A DNA stretch of 64,000 bases from Anaerolineae bacterium. GTDB taxonomy: Bacteria; Chloroflexota; Anaerolineae; Aggregatilineales; Phototrophicaceae. The number at the start of each line of letters is the position of its first letter. The stretch's first letter is position 1. The notes beneath the pieces are model-generated. The model did not search any database, was not told where the DNA came from, and saw only the letters and a list, made by a program, of their open reading frames with translations. Location of the stretch: positions 1-64,000 of the forward strand of contig JABWBO010000004.1 of the NCBI GenBank assembly GCA_013360465.1. Reading direction: 5' to 3'. Positions 43,011-51,215 of the stretch are shown piece by piece. The translations under genes and the position numbers were made by a program.

Positions 43011-43487
43011 GTGAAGTATTCCTATCAGGAACTCGACGACATCGACAAGGCGATCCTGTCGGAGCTTCAAACCGACAGCAGCATCAGCAACGTGGAGCTG
43101 GCGCGCCGCGTCTCACTCTCGCCGCCTGCCGTCCATGCCCGCATCAAGCGGCTCGAAGAACTCGGATTCGTTCGCCAATACGTCGCCCTTCTGGATCGGG
43201 AGAAGCTCGGTTATGACATGCTCTGCCTGGTCAACGTGACGCTTCAAGTTCACCAGATGCAGACTATCGATGTCTTTCGCAGCGCCATTGCCCAGATGCC
43301 CGAAGTCTTGGAATGCTACTTCGTCACCGGCGAATTCGACTATCTGCTCAAGGTTGCCGTCCGCACCCGCAAGGAATTGGAGTCGTTCCTCATGGAAAAG
43401 CTGACGCCCATTCCGGGAATCGCTCGAATCTCTACCAGCATCGTGCTGACCGAAGTCAAGTTCTCAACAGGCTTGCCGCTCGACTAG
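43011..43487 (+). CDS. Lrp/AsnC-family transcriptional regulator
   Basis: The 158-residue protein has an N-terminal helix-turn-helix (DDIDKAILSELQTDSSISNVELARRVSLSPPAVHARIKRLEELGFV). The C-terminal RAM domain (VNVTLQVHQMQTIDVFRSAIAQMPEVLECYFVTGEFDYLLKVAV) binds amino acids and drives oligomer formation. The GTG start at 43011 is fixed by GGGGGAAG. The long frame upstream has no resemblance to proteins. It is divergent from the DUF420 gene, which might be a target, and the SH3 surface protein gene follows after 116 bases with its own likely start signals. Confidence 0.94.
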   Translation: MKYSYQELDDIDKAILSELQTDSSISNVELARRVSLSPPAVHARIKRLEELGFVRQYVALLDREKLGYDMLCLVNVTLQVHQMQTIDVFRSAIAQMPEVLECYFVTGEFDYLLKVAVRTRKELESFLMEKLTPIPGIARISTSIVLTEVKFSTGLPLD

Positions 43488-43603
43488 CCTGCGACGTGCG
43501 CCGCTTTGTCAGAACGGGTCAATCGCCCGCCGCCGGTTCGCCAGCTTGAGTCAGACTGGGGTTACAATGAAAGCGACCATTTGGGTGAAAAAAGAGGTGT
43601 GCC

Positions 43604-45307
43604 ATGCGCCGTCTGCTCGTCATATGCGGCATGCTGATGCTCTCGTTTGCGTCGGGCTTCGGCTCGGCGGGCGCGCAGGCGTTTCGTTACGCCGCCCCGC
43701 CTATCACGCGGATTGACCTGAACACATTCGAACCCCTGCCTCCGGGCGTCCCCACCGATGTATTCTTCGGCGGTCTGGGCGGCGGCGAGGGTGAAATGCT
43801 GCTCGTTCCGCCTGGACTATATTGGGAAACAGCCCCCGACGCACTGGTCGCCGGGGATGGCGCCTATTTTGCTGCCTGCGGCTACAGTTCAGACGCGCCC
43901 CCATCCGCCTTTTTGGCGCTGCCCAGCAGCGGACAGATCACGGTCATCGTCAACCATTATTTCAATACGTCCAACTGCTTTGACTTCTATCTGGAATGGT
44001 CTTATGGCATGGAACTTGGAATCTACACGCTCACTCTAAATCACCCGGATGGCGTCCTTTCGTACACCTTCGGTGTTGATTACCCGTTTTGCTGGCAGTA
44101 CACGCGCACGCAGGACGATCTTGAGTGGGTTATGGGGCTGGAGCCGAACGAGCAGATCACCTTTTACTTCTACGCATTCACTGATCCTTCGAGTTCTGCA
44201 ACACAGTTCGTCGCGCAGCGCAGCCTCAGCGCCGATTCCGAGGGAGTGATCGCGCTGGACATTCGAGTCGGGCGTACCGCTCCCTTCGCCCGCGAAGACC
44301 TGGTCTTTGCGACGGCGGGCGTCGGAAGGAACTACTACGACATCCTGCCAGCGGTCGACAGCCAGACGTTCGCCGACATGGGATTCGTCTTTCAGCCATA
44401 CATTCCGCCCGAACCCGCTCATCCCCACCTCGGCATTGGCGCAGGCTTCTACGTCAGTCAGGACGCGCGCGGCGTCTCGTGTGACGGTGATTTTTCGACT
44501 TTTGCCCAAACCCAGCCAAACAGCAGCATTCCGCTCTACGATCAGATCAACAGCGCCAACAGCGTAGGATCGCTGGCAGGCGGCATGGTGATCGAAGTGC
44601 TGGAATCGCACCCTGTCTATTCTGGCGCACGGGTCTACGTTTGGAAGCGCATCCGTGCCGAAGATGGGCAAGTCGGCTGGACGCCATCCAACGAATTTGT
44701 CGAAGTCTATCCTCGCAGTGAGCCTGGGGTGCGGGCAAGGCTGGAACCAGGAGCCGTCTTTGACAGCGCTTCTGGGGTCTATCGTCCCGGTCCCCAACCC
44801 ATCTTCGACAGCCCGCAGGGGCAGATCATCCGTCAGCAAAGCGCCGGCAGCGAGGTTGTCCTCTTGGAGGCTGCCACGCTCGATGTCGGCGAGTGGTGGC
44901 GCGTGCGTCTCGATGACGGTGCGGAAGGCTGGCTGCCCAGCTTCGATTCGGCGCTCTTCTCCCCCACGTTCGAAGCCCTGCCCTGGGCACCGGTGGGGAG
45001 CGGCGGCGCTCCTGGCGGGGGTGCGGGCGGACAGCCTGCCGCGTTGTGTCCGGGTTCGCCGCCCCCGCGCCTGTCGCCGGGTCGGATCGGTCGCGTCCTC
45101 CCCGGCGACCCCAACCGGCTGCGGGCTGCGCCAGAGTCCGGCAGGGTCATCGACAATATCCCTGGCGGGGCGGCGTTCACGGTGTTGGGGGGACCTCAGT
45201 GTGGCGCGCAAAGTGGCTTGACCTGGTGGCAGGTGGAATACAACGGTCAGGTCGGCTGGACGGCGGAAGGTCAGGCGAACATCTACTGGCTGGAACCGGT
45301 GGGATAG
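43604..45307 (+). CDS. Secreted protein with bacterial SH3 domains
   Basis: The 567-residue product has a signal peptide (MRRLLVICGMLMLSFASGFGSAGAQA). A beta-rich N-terminal half of unknown type (about 30-280) follows, with paired cysteines (CGYSS, FCWQYTRTQ). Then come three SH3-like units: about 300-370 (QVGWTPSNEF), 375-450 (EWWRVRLDDGAEGWLPSF) and 485-567 (WWQVEYNGQVGWTAEGQ). A Gly/Pro linker (GSGGAPGGGAGGQ) precedes the last. Bacterial SH3 domains bind cell-wall peptides. A purine-rich AAAAAAGAGG precedes the ATG. It is convergent with the DUF4062-TPR gene. Confidence 0.82.
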   Translation: MRRLLVICGMLMLSFASGFGSAGAQAFRYAAPPITRIDLNTFEPLPPGVPTDVFFGGLGGGEGEMLLVPPGLYWETAPDALVAGDGAYFAACGYSSDAPPSAFLALPSSGQITVIVNHYFNTSNCFDFYLEWSYGMELGIYTLTLNHPDGVLSYTFGVDYPFCWQYTRTQDDLEWVMGLEPNEQITFYFYAFTDPSSSATQFVAQRSLSADSEGVIALDIRVGRTAPFAREDLVFATAGVGRNYYDILPAVDSQTFADMGFVFQPYIPPEPAHPHLGIGAGFYVSQDARGVSCDGDFSTFAQTQPNSSIPLYDQINSANSVGSLAGGMVIEVLESHPVYSGARVYVWKRIRAEDGQVGWTPSNEFVEVYPRSEPGVRARLEPGAVFDSASGVYRPGPQPIFDSPQGQIIRQQSAGSEVVLLEAATLDVGEWWRVRLDDGAEGWLPSFDSALFSPTFEALPWAPVGSGGAPGGGAGGQPAALCPGSPPPRLSPGRIGRVLPGDPNRLRAAPESGRVIDNIPGGAAFTVLGGPQCGAQSGLTWWQVEYNGQVGWTAEGQANIYWLEPVG

Positions 45308-45351
45308 TCTTGTTACTTCTGGCTGCGGGTGCGCCGGGCGCGCCCGCAGTC

Positions 45352-47619
45352 TCAGCCAGGCGGTTGAGCGTCAAGCTCCGCCTGCGTCTCGGTAATCACG
45401 TCGGCAAGATGCGTCTGTCCCTCCGGGTCGAGCGCAAGCGCTGCCCGATAGGCGGTGATGGCATCTTCCAGCCGTCCTCCGTCATAAAAGGCGTTCCCCG
45501 CTTCGACCCAAAGCGCCGCGCCCAATGCCGGGAACTCGGTGAAGTCAAACGGGACGCGCGCCTCTTCTTCCGCAAATACCGCCCGGTCATAGACCGCCAG
45601 CGCCCCATCGAGCCGCCCGGTTTCCATCAGCATCTTGCCATATCGAAAATTGGCATAGGCGAGTTCATCCGGCAGGACAATCAGCGGTAGAAGTTCTTCA
45701 TAGGCTGCCGCCGCCGCATCGATGTCGCCCCGCGCACGTGCCGCTTCAACCGTGACCTCCAACAGGCTGCGCTGAATAAGGAGCGCCCGTTCTTCCAGTC
45801 CGGTGAGTTCCAACGCCTGACTGTATCCGGCGCGCGCCCCTTCATAGTCGCCCTCGTAGCGAGCGATCAGCGCCAGGCGCGCCGTCGCCTCCGCAGCCAG
45901 CTCCTTGATGCGCAGATTCGCGCCGTCGTCGTAAAGGCTGATCACCTGCTCGAACTGCGCCCGCGCCCGCGCTGCTGCCTCGGTCTCGCCGGAAAGCATT
46001 CGAATCACTTCGACCTGCCCTACTCCAAACGCGACCTTCGCATCGATATCCGCACTCTCGGGGCTATCCGGCGCGCTGAGGGCGTTCTGGAAAGTCGTCT
46101 CGATAGCATCGAGTGCCCCCGATTCGAGATCGAAGCTGCGAGAAACCCGTGAGGATTCCATTGCCAGCAGATATTCCGCCGTGCCCAACCCGGCATAGGC
46201 GCGTGCATAATCCGGGTTTTCGCCCAGCGCCGCCCGGAAGTCCGCCTCTGCCTGGGCGATCAATTCCGGCAGCCGGCGCACTTCGCGCAGCTCGCTGCCG
46301 CTGAATCCCCGGCTGACGATCAGGTTATAGTTGCCGATGGCGCTGTTCCCCCGCAAAACAAACATGACATCTCTGCCGACCACGTCCTGATTCAGCGAAA
46401 GCGCGGTGCCGAAAGCGCGGCTCGCCGAATCGTAGTTAGCGGTGATCATCTGCACCAGTCCCTGGGTGATGAACGCCAGGACCTGCGAGCGGTTGGAAAG
46501 CTCGCCGCTCAGCGCCCGCGACTGGTCGATATTCCGCGCATACAGCGCCGAAGACAGCCCAAATCGACCATACAGCTCGCTCAATTCGGGCCAGGTATCG
46601 GTCACGTAGAATTCTGGTTGGACCGCTACCCTGCTGCCGGACTCGCTGACCACGCCGTAGACGACGATGTCAGCGCGCGCATTATGGGCTTCTTTCAGCC
46701 GCTGCACTAGCGCTGCCGCGTTCGCTTCGCGCTCTTCCAGCGTCGCCCCAGCCACAGCCCCAACCTGCGCCGGCGACCAGACGCCGACATCGACCGTCAG
46801 ATCGTTCCGCACCGCGTCAAGGCGCTGCACGAAGCTGGTATAAAGCGCTTCCGAAAGCACATGGACATCCGCCTGGGCGATGTCCGAGCCGGGAAGCGCC
46901 GAAAAACCGGCGATGGCGACGTTGAAGCCGTAGTTCTGAATTGGCGCGATAGAGGGTGTAGAGAGGCGTGGCAGCGCAATCAGCGCCGCCGCGATGGCGA
47001 CGAGCATCAATACAAACAGAAACCAGAACGGGCGGATCACCTGATCCATGATGCGCCGCGCCGGGCGCTCCCAGCGCACGATCTGCAAATCAAGATCGTT
47101 GATCAGCGCGCGGCGAAGCTGCTCCTCGTCGTTGAACGTTCGGTACAGACCGCGAAGGGGCGCATCTGGTCCTTCGAAGCGATGAAAGAACTCCTTGACC
47201 AGCGCCATCTGCTGCGGATCCGCGTCCGGCAGCGGCGGAGCAGTACAGCGATACAGCAGCAAGGTCGGGGTTTTGCGCCGCTGATACGATCGATACGCCT
47301 CGTAGAACTCGTACTCCGTTCCGCTCAGGTAGGGTTTGCCGGTATCGGGGTTCATTGCCGAAAGCGGCGTACCCATCCGCGACCACAACATGCAGACCAG
47401 GATGTCGGCATGATGCGGTTGGATCATCTCACGGTTGACGACTTCTTGCGGACCTTCGCCGGTCAGCGCCGGCGCATGTTCCTCATACAGGTAGGGCGAA
47501 AACTTGTAACGGTCACGAATCGTCGGGCGTTCGTTCAACGCACGGACCACATCGGCGACGACCGCGCGTGCTTTGCGCAGGTCGCTCGGCGAAGAGACGA
47601 ACACTTTGACGTTTCTCAT
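45352..47619 (-). CDS. DUF4062 (TIR-like) protein with transmembrane helix and TPR region
   Basis: The 755-residue protein starts with a DUF4062-type domain (about 1-150): VKVFVSSPSDLRKARAVVADVV, DILVCMLWSRMGTP and GTEYEFYEAYRSYQRR. These are the same elements found in TIR-related signalling domains. A membrane helix at about 198-218 (FLFVLMLVAIAAALIALP) follows, then a long second half of about 530 residues rich in Ala/Glu helices with TPR features (NPDYARAYAGLGTAEYLLA, GALAVYDRAVFAEEEA, AITAYRAALALDPEGQ). Topology would place the TPR part outside and the DUF4062 part inside. DUF4062 is often joined to NACHT-type ATPases in defence or signalling proteins; this architecture is unusual. The function is unknown. 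Confidence 0.75.
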   Translation of the reverse strand: MRNVKVFVSSPSDLRKARAVVADVVRALNERPTIRDRYKFSPYLYEEHAPALTGEGPQEVVNREMIQPHHADILVCMLWSRMGTPLSAMNPDTGKPYLSGTEYEFYEAYRSYQRRKTPTLLLYRCTAPPLPDADPQQMALVKEFFHRFEGPDAPLRGLYRTFNDEEQLRRALINDLDLQIVRWERPARRIMDQVIRPFWFLFVLMLVAIAAALIALPRLSTPSIAPIQNYGFNVAIAGFSALPGSDIAQADVHVLSEALYTSFVQRLDAVRNDLTVDVGVWSPAQVGAVAGATLEEREANAAALVQRLKEAHNARADIVVYGVVSESGSRVAVQPEFYVTDTWPELSELYGRFGLSSALYARNIDQSRALSGELSNRSQVLAFITQGLVQMITANYDSASRAFGTALSLNQDVVGRDVMFVLRGNSAIGNYNLIVSRGFSGSELREVRRLPELIAQAEADFRAALGENPDYARAYAGLGTAEYLLAMESSRVSRSFDLESGALDAIETTFQNALSAPDSPESADIDAKVAFGVGQVEVIRMLSGETEAAARARAQFEQVISLYDDGANLRIKELAAEATARLALIARYEGDYEGARAGYSQALELTGLEERALLIQRSLLEVTVEAARARGDIDAAAAAYEELLPLIVLPDELAYANFRYGKMLMETGRLDGALAVYDRAVFAEEEARVPFDFTEFPALGAALWVEAGNAFYDGGRLEDAITAYRAALALDPEGQTHLADVITETQAELDAQPPG

Positions 47620-47657
47620 GCCCTATCCTATCATCCTGACGCTGCCTGCGATACCGC

Positions 47658-47921
47658 TCAGAGCTTTTCGTAAAACAGGTCATGCACGTAGCAGTATCCC
47701 CACTCCTCACCCAGCTCCAGCGACCGGATCATCGCATGTCCCGTCTCGTGAAAGTGCTTGGTGGCATGCTTGTTCTTTGAGGAGTTGCAGCAGCCAACAT
47801 GCCCACACTCCAGGCAGACCCGCAGATGAACCCAGGTATCGCCTGATTTCAGGCATTCTTCACACCCGACCGTCCGGGGAGCGGCGTTCTTTCGCTGTAG
47901 ATAGTGATCGCAGGGTTGCAT
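47658..47921 (-). CDS. UBP-type zinc finger protein
   Basis: The 87-residue product is a ZnF-UBP domain alone: C4-H6, VGCEECLKSGDTWVHLRVCLECGHVGCC (several zinc ligands), HATKHFHETGH and a C-terminal WGYCYVHDLFYE. In eukaryotes the domain binds the ubiquitin C terminus; small bacterial versions exist with unknown ligands. No ubiquitin-like system lies in the window. It is 38 bases downstream of the DUF4062 gene start in the same direction, so the pair may be co-transcribed (UBP first). A palindrome and a -10-like TACAAT lie upstream. Confidence 0.9.
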   Translation of the reverse strand: MQPCDHYLQRKNAAPRTVGCEECLKSGDTWVHLRVCLECGHVGCCNSSKNKHATKHFHETGHAMIRSLELGEEWGYCYVHDLFYEKL

Positions 47922-47965
47922 CGTTCTCTGGTCCTCACGTTAACTCAGTTGATCCGCTAAGGAAG

Positions 47966-47979
47966 ATGTTCGAACATCG
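47966..47979. promoter_or_regulatory. 14-base palindrome upstream of the UBP zinc finger gene
   Basis: GATGTTCGAACATC is perfectly self-complementary. It lies between the predicted -10 and the start codon, a position suiting an operator. Its TGTTCGAACA core recalls, but does not match, Gram-positive LexA boxes. Confidence 0.45.
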
Positions 47980-48014
47980 GGCGTGGCGCTGCGGTCGGCA
48001 TGCAGGTCCACCTC

Positions 48015-48020
48015 ATTGTA
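48015..48020 (-). promoter_or_regulatory. -10-like element for the UBP zinc finger gene
   Basis: TACAAT on the minus strand, about 100 bases before the ATG, with no clear -35. The 153-base gap after hisE otherwise holds only the palindrome. Confidence 0.3.
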
Positions 48021-48074
48021 CGGCGAATCTCACTCCATTGCTGGAAGTCGCCGCAGCGCGATTTCTCGCAGACT

Positions 48075-48374
48075 CTAGCGTTCGGTGCTGCGTTCCCGAT
48101 GGCGTCGCGCCAGTTCGGTATCGATCTCCGCCAGGGTGATACCGCGTTCGTTCATCAGGACCAGCAGATGAAAGAACAGATCGCTGATCTCGGCGATCTG
48201 TTCCTGCTTTCCCTGGCTCAGCGCGGCGACGATGACTTCCGCCGCTTCTTCTCCAACCTTCTGCGCCATCCGGCTGACGCCCCCATTCAGCAGAACGTTG
48301 GTGTAGCTCCCTTCGCGGGGATTCTCCCGACGATCTGCGATCAACCTCTCGAGGGTGGCGATCATGTCACTCAT
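48075..48374 (-). CDS. hisE: Phosphoribosyl-ATP pyrophosphatase
   Basis: HisE carries out the second step of histidine synthesis, splitting pyrophosphate from phosphoribosyl-ATP. The 99-residue all-helical protein has SYTNVLLNGGVSRMAQKVGEEAAEVIVAAL, with the EExxE-type metal site, then the second helix pair EISDLFFHLLVLMNERGITLAEIDTELARRH. It is separate from HisI rather than fused. The start is 15 bases after the hisI stop, and it is the last gene of the five-gene his operon. Confidence 0.95.
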   Translation of the reverse strand: MSDMIATLERLIADRRENPREGSYTNVLLNGGVSRMAQKVGEEAAEVIVAALSQGKQEQIAEISDLFFHLLVLMNERGITLAEIDTELARRHRERSTER

Positions 48375-48389
48375 GGTTTGCGAACATCC

Positions 48390-48755
48390 TCATTTCTTCT
48401 CTGATAGCGTCGAAAGGTCATGCAGCGTTCTGTAAAAGCAGGAGATCGCCCCGGTGTGGCAGGCGGGACCTGCCGGTTCGACCTGAATGAGCAGTGTATC
48501 CGCGTCGCAGTCCACTGCGATGCTGACCACGCGCTGCACGTTTCCGCTCGTTGCCCCTTTGTGCCACAATTCACCCCGGCTTCGGCTCCAGAACACCGTC
48601 TCGCCGGTCTCCAGTGTCCGTGCCAGCGATTCGGCGTTCATATACGCCATCATGAGTACCTGATGCGTCTGCGCATCCTGGACGATGGCTGGGATCAGCC
48701 CGGAATCGTCCCACTTGAGGAGCAGCCGAAGCTGCTGATCGGTTGTCGCGCTCAC
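48390..48755 (-). CDS. hisI: Phosphoribosyl-AMP cyclohydrolase
   Basis: HisI opens the adenine ring of phosphoribosyl-AMP (third step). The 121-residue protein has [32 protein letters not shown], the zinc/substrate segment [22 protein letters not shown], the metal-binding [10 protein letters not shown] and CHTGAISCF with the zinc cysteines. The GTG at 48755 is chosen because GGGAGG lies just upstream and GTGA overlaps the hisF stop, a classic coupled junction; the in-frame ATG at 48767 would put that ribosome site inside the gene. Confidence 0.94.
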   Translation of the reverse strand: MSATTDQQLRLLLKWDDSGLIPAIVQDAQTHQVLMMAYMNAESLARTLETGETVFWSRSRGELWHKGATSGNVQRVVSIAVDCDADTLLIQVEPAGPACHTGAISCFYRTLHDLSTLSEKK

Positions 48756-49531
48756 AGAACCTCCCATCCGCCGAGGCGTACAGGGATGCCCTGCGCGGTT
48801 AGATAGCGCTTCAGATCACCGATGCGCAGTTCGTTGTAATGGAACAGGGTCGCCGCCAGCGCCGCATCCGCCAGCCCTTTCTGGAATGCCTCGCAGAAAT
48901 GAGCCATCGTCCCTGCCCCACCGCTGGCGATCACCGGAATATTCACCGACTGGGCGATCATATGGGTCAGGTCCAGATGATAGCCCGCTTTCGTGCCATC
49001 ACGGTCCATGCTGGTCAGCAGGATTTCACCGGCGCCGCGCCGTTCGACTTCCCGCGCCCAGGCGATCGCATCAAGCCCGGTCGGTGTTCGCCCGCCGTTG
49101 ATGAAGACCTCGTAGCGCTGCGCCTGCTCATCCCATTTCGGGTCGATGGCGATGACGATGCACTGGCTGCCAAATGCCCACGACGCCTGGTTGACGACAT
49201 CGGGGTTGCGCACGGCGGCGCTGTTGATCGACACCTTGTCCGCGCCAGCCAGCAGCGTCTCGCGAATGTCCTCGATGGTTCGAATCCCACCTCCGACGCA
49301 GAACGGGATGAAGATGCTGTCGGCAACCTGCCGCACCATATCCAGCATCGTGTTTCGCTTCTCGTGCGATGCCGTGATGTCCAGGAAGACCAGTTCATCT
49401 GCGCCCTCGCGGTCGTAAACCATCGCCTGCTCAACCGGGTCGCCGGCGTCACGCAGATCGACGAAGTTCACGCCTTTGACCACCCGCCCGTCCTTGACAT
49501 CCAGGCAGGGAATGATCCGCTTCGCCAGCAT
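48752..49531 (-). CDS. hisF: Imidazole glycerol phosphate synthase, cyclase subunit
   Basis: HisF, with HisH, makes imidazole glycerol phosphate and AICAR. The 259-residue barrel has catalytic Asp11 ([12 protein letters not shown]), [40 protein letters not shown], the second catalytic Asp in IAIDPKWD, and [16 protein letters not shown] followed by [18 protein letters not shown] made here can feed the PurH reaction encoded at 5.3 kb. GGGAGG precedes the ATG. The gene lies 46 bases after hisA. Confidence 0.97.
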   Translation of the reverse strand: MLAKRIIPCLDVKDGRVVKGVNFVDLRDAGDPVEQAMVYDREGADELVFLDITASHEKRNTMLDMVRQVADSIFIPFCVGGGIRTIEDIRETLLAGADKVSINSAAVRNPDVVNQASWAFGSQCIVIAIDPKWDEQAQRYEVFINGGRTPTGLDAIAWAREVERRGAGEILLTSMDRDGTKAGYHLDLTHMIAQSVNIPVIASGGAGTMAHFCEAFQKGLADAALAATLFHYNELRIGDLKRYLTAQGIPVRLGGWEVL

Positions 49532-49577
49532 CAGCCCATCCTCCCGGCATGTTCGCCAACATCTGTGCGCGTCGTCA

Positions 49578-50297
49578 TCATCCTGCCGCTGCCTCCAACG
49601 CCTGACTCAGCGTAAACGCTCCGGTGTACAGCGCCATCCCGATCACCGCGCCGGCGACAATTCGCCCATCTGCAAGACGGCGCACGTCCGTCAAAGTAGC
49701 AACGCCACCGGAAGCGATGACCTTCAACCCCGTATCGACCGCCAGCGCCTCCGTCGCGTTCACGTTGACACCGTCCAGCATGCCGTCTCGGCTGACATCG
49801 GTGAACAGCGCATACTGCACGCCAAATGTCGCCAGCAGCCCGCCCAGCTCCGCCGGCGTCATCGCCGATGGCTGCTGCCAGCCATGCGTCACCACCACCC
49901 CATCACGGGCATCCAGCGCGACGCAAACCGCTTCGCTGCCATGCGCTTCCACCGCCTCGCGCACGATCTCCGGGTTCTGTGCGGCGACGGTGCCCAGGAC
50001 GACCCGCCCCGCACCGGCATCGACCGCCCGACGAATCGCCTTCAGGTCACGCAGCCCGCCGCCGAATTGAACCTTGACGGGTAGCGCCGCGATCTGTTCC
50101 AGAACCCTCAGGTTCTGGTTGCTCTCGCCAAACGCTCCATCCAGATTGACGACATGCAGCCAGCCTGCGCCCTCGTCCAACCAGCGCCGGGCGACATCCC
50201 CCGGGTGATCCGAAAAGACGATCTCCTGGTTCCGGTCGCCCTCGCGCAGGCGAACCACTCGCCCGCCGCTCAGGTCAACCGCCGGATAGATGATCAT
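49578..50297 (-). CDS. hisA: Phosphoribosylformimino-AICAR-phosphate isomerase
   Basis: HisA performs the Amadori rearrangement preceding the HisFH step. The 239-residue barrel has catalytic Asp8 ([15 protein letters not shown]), [42 protein letters not shown], the second Asp in [16 protein letters not shown], and [12 protein letters not shown] then [13 protein letters not shown]. It overlaps hisH by four bases (ATGA), so translation is coupled. Confidence 0.96.
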   Translation of the reverse strand: MIIYPAVDLSGGRVVRLREGDRNQEIVFSDHPGDVARRWLDEGAGWLHVVNLDGAFGESNQNLRVLEQIAALPVKVQFGGGLRDLKAIRRAVDAGAGRVVLGTVAAQNPEIVREAVEAHGSEAVCVALDARDGVVVTHGWQQPSAMTPAELGGLLATFGVQYALFTDVSRDGMLDGVNVNATEALAVDTGLKVIASGGVATLTDVRRLADGRIVAGAVIGMALYTGAFTLSQALEAAAG

Positions 50298-50926
50298 ACT
50301 GCCGCCTCCAGCCTTTCAGTCATCGTCAGAAAATTCGCCAGCAGCCGCAGCCCGGTTTGCTGGCTCTTTTCAGGATGGAACTGCACGCCATAGATATTGT
50401 CGTGGGCGACTCCCGCACAGAAAGGAGCGCCATAATCCGCCGTGATCAGCACATCCTCCGGGTTCGCCGGGACGCAGTAGTAGCTGTGGACGAAATAGGC
50501 ATGCTGCCCCGCTTCGAGGGCTTCAACCAGGGGAGAGGGGCGTGTGACGCACAGGGCATTCCATCCCATGTGCGGCACTTTCAACCCTGGGCGTTCAGGA
50601 AAGCGTGTGACCCGTCCCGGCAGCAGCCCAAAACCGGCATGTTCGCCCATTTCATCGCTGGTCTCGAAAAGGAACTGCATGCCCAGGCAGATACCGAGAT
50701 ACGGTATGCCCAGACGGACTGCATCCTTGATCGGCTGGACGAGGTGCTGTTCGCGCAGTTTCTCCATACACGCGCCAAATGCCCCGACTCCGGGCAAAAT
50801 GATTCGCGTCGCCCCCTTCAGCTCATGGGGCTGCTTCACGATGCGCAGGCTGTCCACCCCCAGGTGCGCCAGCGCGTGTACCACGCTCCGCAGATTGCCC
50901 GCGCCATAATCAACAACTGCCAGCAT
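50294..50926 (-). CDS. hisH: Imidazole glycerol phosphate synthase, glutamine amidotransferase subunit
   Basis: HisH hydrolyses glutamine to feed ammonia to HisF. The 210-residue class I amidotransferase has VVDYGAGNLRSV, ILPGVGAFGACM, the nucleophile Cys80 (PYLGICLGMQFLFE), and the His184/Glu186 pair in GVQFHPEKSQ. The ATG at 50926 is supported by AGGGAG upstream and matches the family start; an extension of eight codons is open but unlikely. It is the first gene of hisH-A-F-I-E. A terminator hairpin sits 29 bases before its start, evidence for attenuation of the whole operon. Confidence 0.96.
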   Translation of the reverse strand: MLAVVDYGAGNLRSVVHALAHLGVDSLRIVKQPHELKGATRIILPGVGAFGACMEKLREQHLVQPIKDAVRLGIPYLGICLGMQFLFETSDEMGEHAGFGLLPGRVTRFPERPGLKVPHMGWNALCVTRPSPLVEALEAGQHAYFVHSYYCVPANPEDVLITADYGAPFCAGVAHDNIYGVQFHPEKSQQTGLRLLANFLTMTERLEAAV

Positions 50927-50955
50927 AGGGCGGCTCCCTTCCGTCTCCAAACAAA

Positions 50956-50979
50956 AAACCCCGCGACGCCGCGGGGTTT
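50956..50979 (-). terminator. Intrinsic terminator in the his leader (attenuator)
   Basis: On the minus strand AAACCCCGCG pairs perfectly with CGCGGGGTTT around a 4-base loop, directly followed by further T residues (six in all). It faces hisH and lies only 29 bases before its start, so it must be bypassed for the operon to be expressed. A 6-base-pair stem (50983-50988 with 51006-51011) precedes it, beginning three bases after the leader peptide stop. Confidence 0.85.
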
Positions 50980-51013
50980 AGGTCTCGTTCATACGGCACA
51001 GCCTGACGAGAAC

Positions 51014-51085
51014 TTACACCAACACGCAGGGCGCGTTTGGCTTATCAGGATAATGCTGATGATAACTGCTCATAGAGAAGTCCAT
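51014..51085 (-). CDS. Candidate his leader peptide (leaderless, 23 codons)
   Basis: The reading frame begins MDFSMSSYHQHYPDK and ends with a TAA two bases before the pre-terminator stem. Its ATG lies seven bases after a TAAAAT -10 box, where transcription should begin, so it would be translated without a leader. The YHQHYPD stretch has two histidine codons separated by Gln and recalls the HHHPD end of the E. coli his leader peptide. Ribosome stalling at these codons could change folding of the downstream RNA. The two-His count is low for attenuation, so the role is inferred from position. Confidence 0.6.
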   Translation of the reverse strand: MDFSMSSYHQHYPDKPNAPCVLV

Positions 51086-51092
51086 GCCGCGC

Positions 51093-51121
51093 ATTTTAGC
51101 CGCTTCGCAGATGGAAGTCAA
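51093..51121 (-). promoter_or_regulatory. Sigma70-type promoter of the his operon
   Basis: On the minus strand TTGACT (51121-51116) and TAAAAT (51098-51093) are exactly 17 bases apart. The expected start is at 51086-51085, at the leader peptide ATG. Confidence 0.75.
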
Positions 51122-51172
51122 CCAGACGGACGGACTGCATCTTCGACGGCGTGCTGCATACATGCGGACTTT

Positions 51173-51181
51173 CGCTATAAT
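51173..51181 (+). promoter_or_regulatory. CGCTATAAT promoter for the SAM adenosyltransferase-murA genes
   Basis: TATAAT is at 51176-51181, preceded by CGC. It gives a leader of about 28 nt and is divergent from the his promoter some 55 bases away. Confidence 0.55.
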
Positions 51182-51215
51182 GGCGTCGGCATAGTAGGGT
51201 TTTGGAGCGCGCCAT

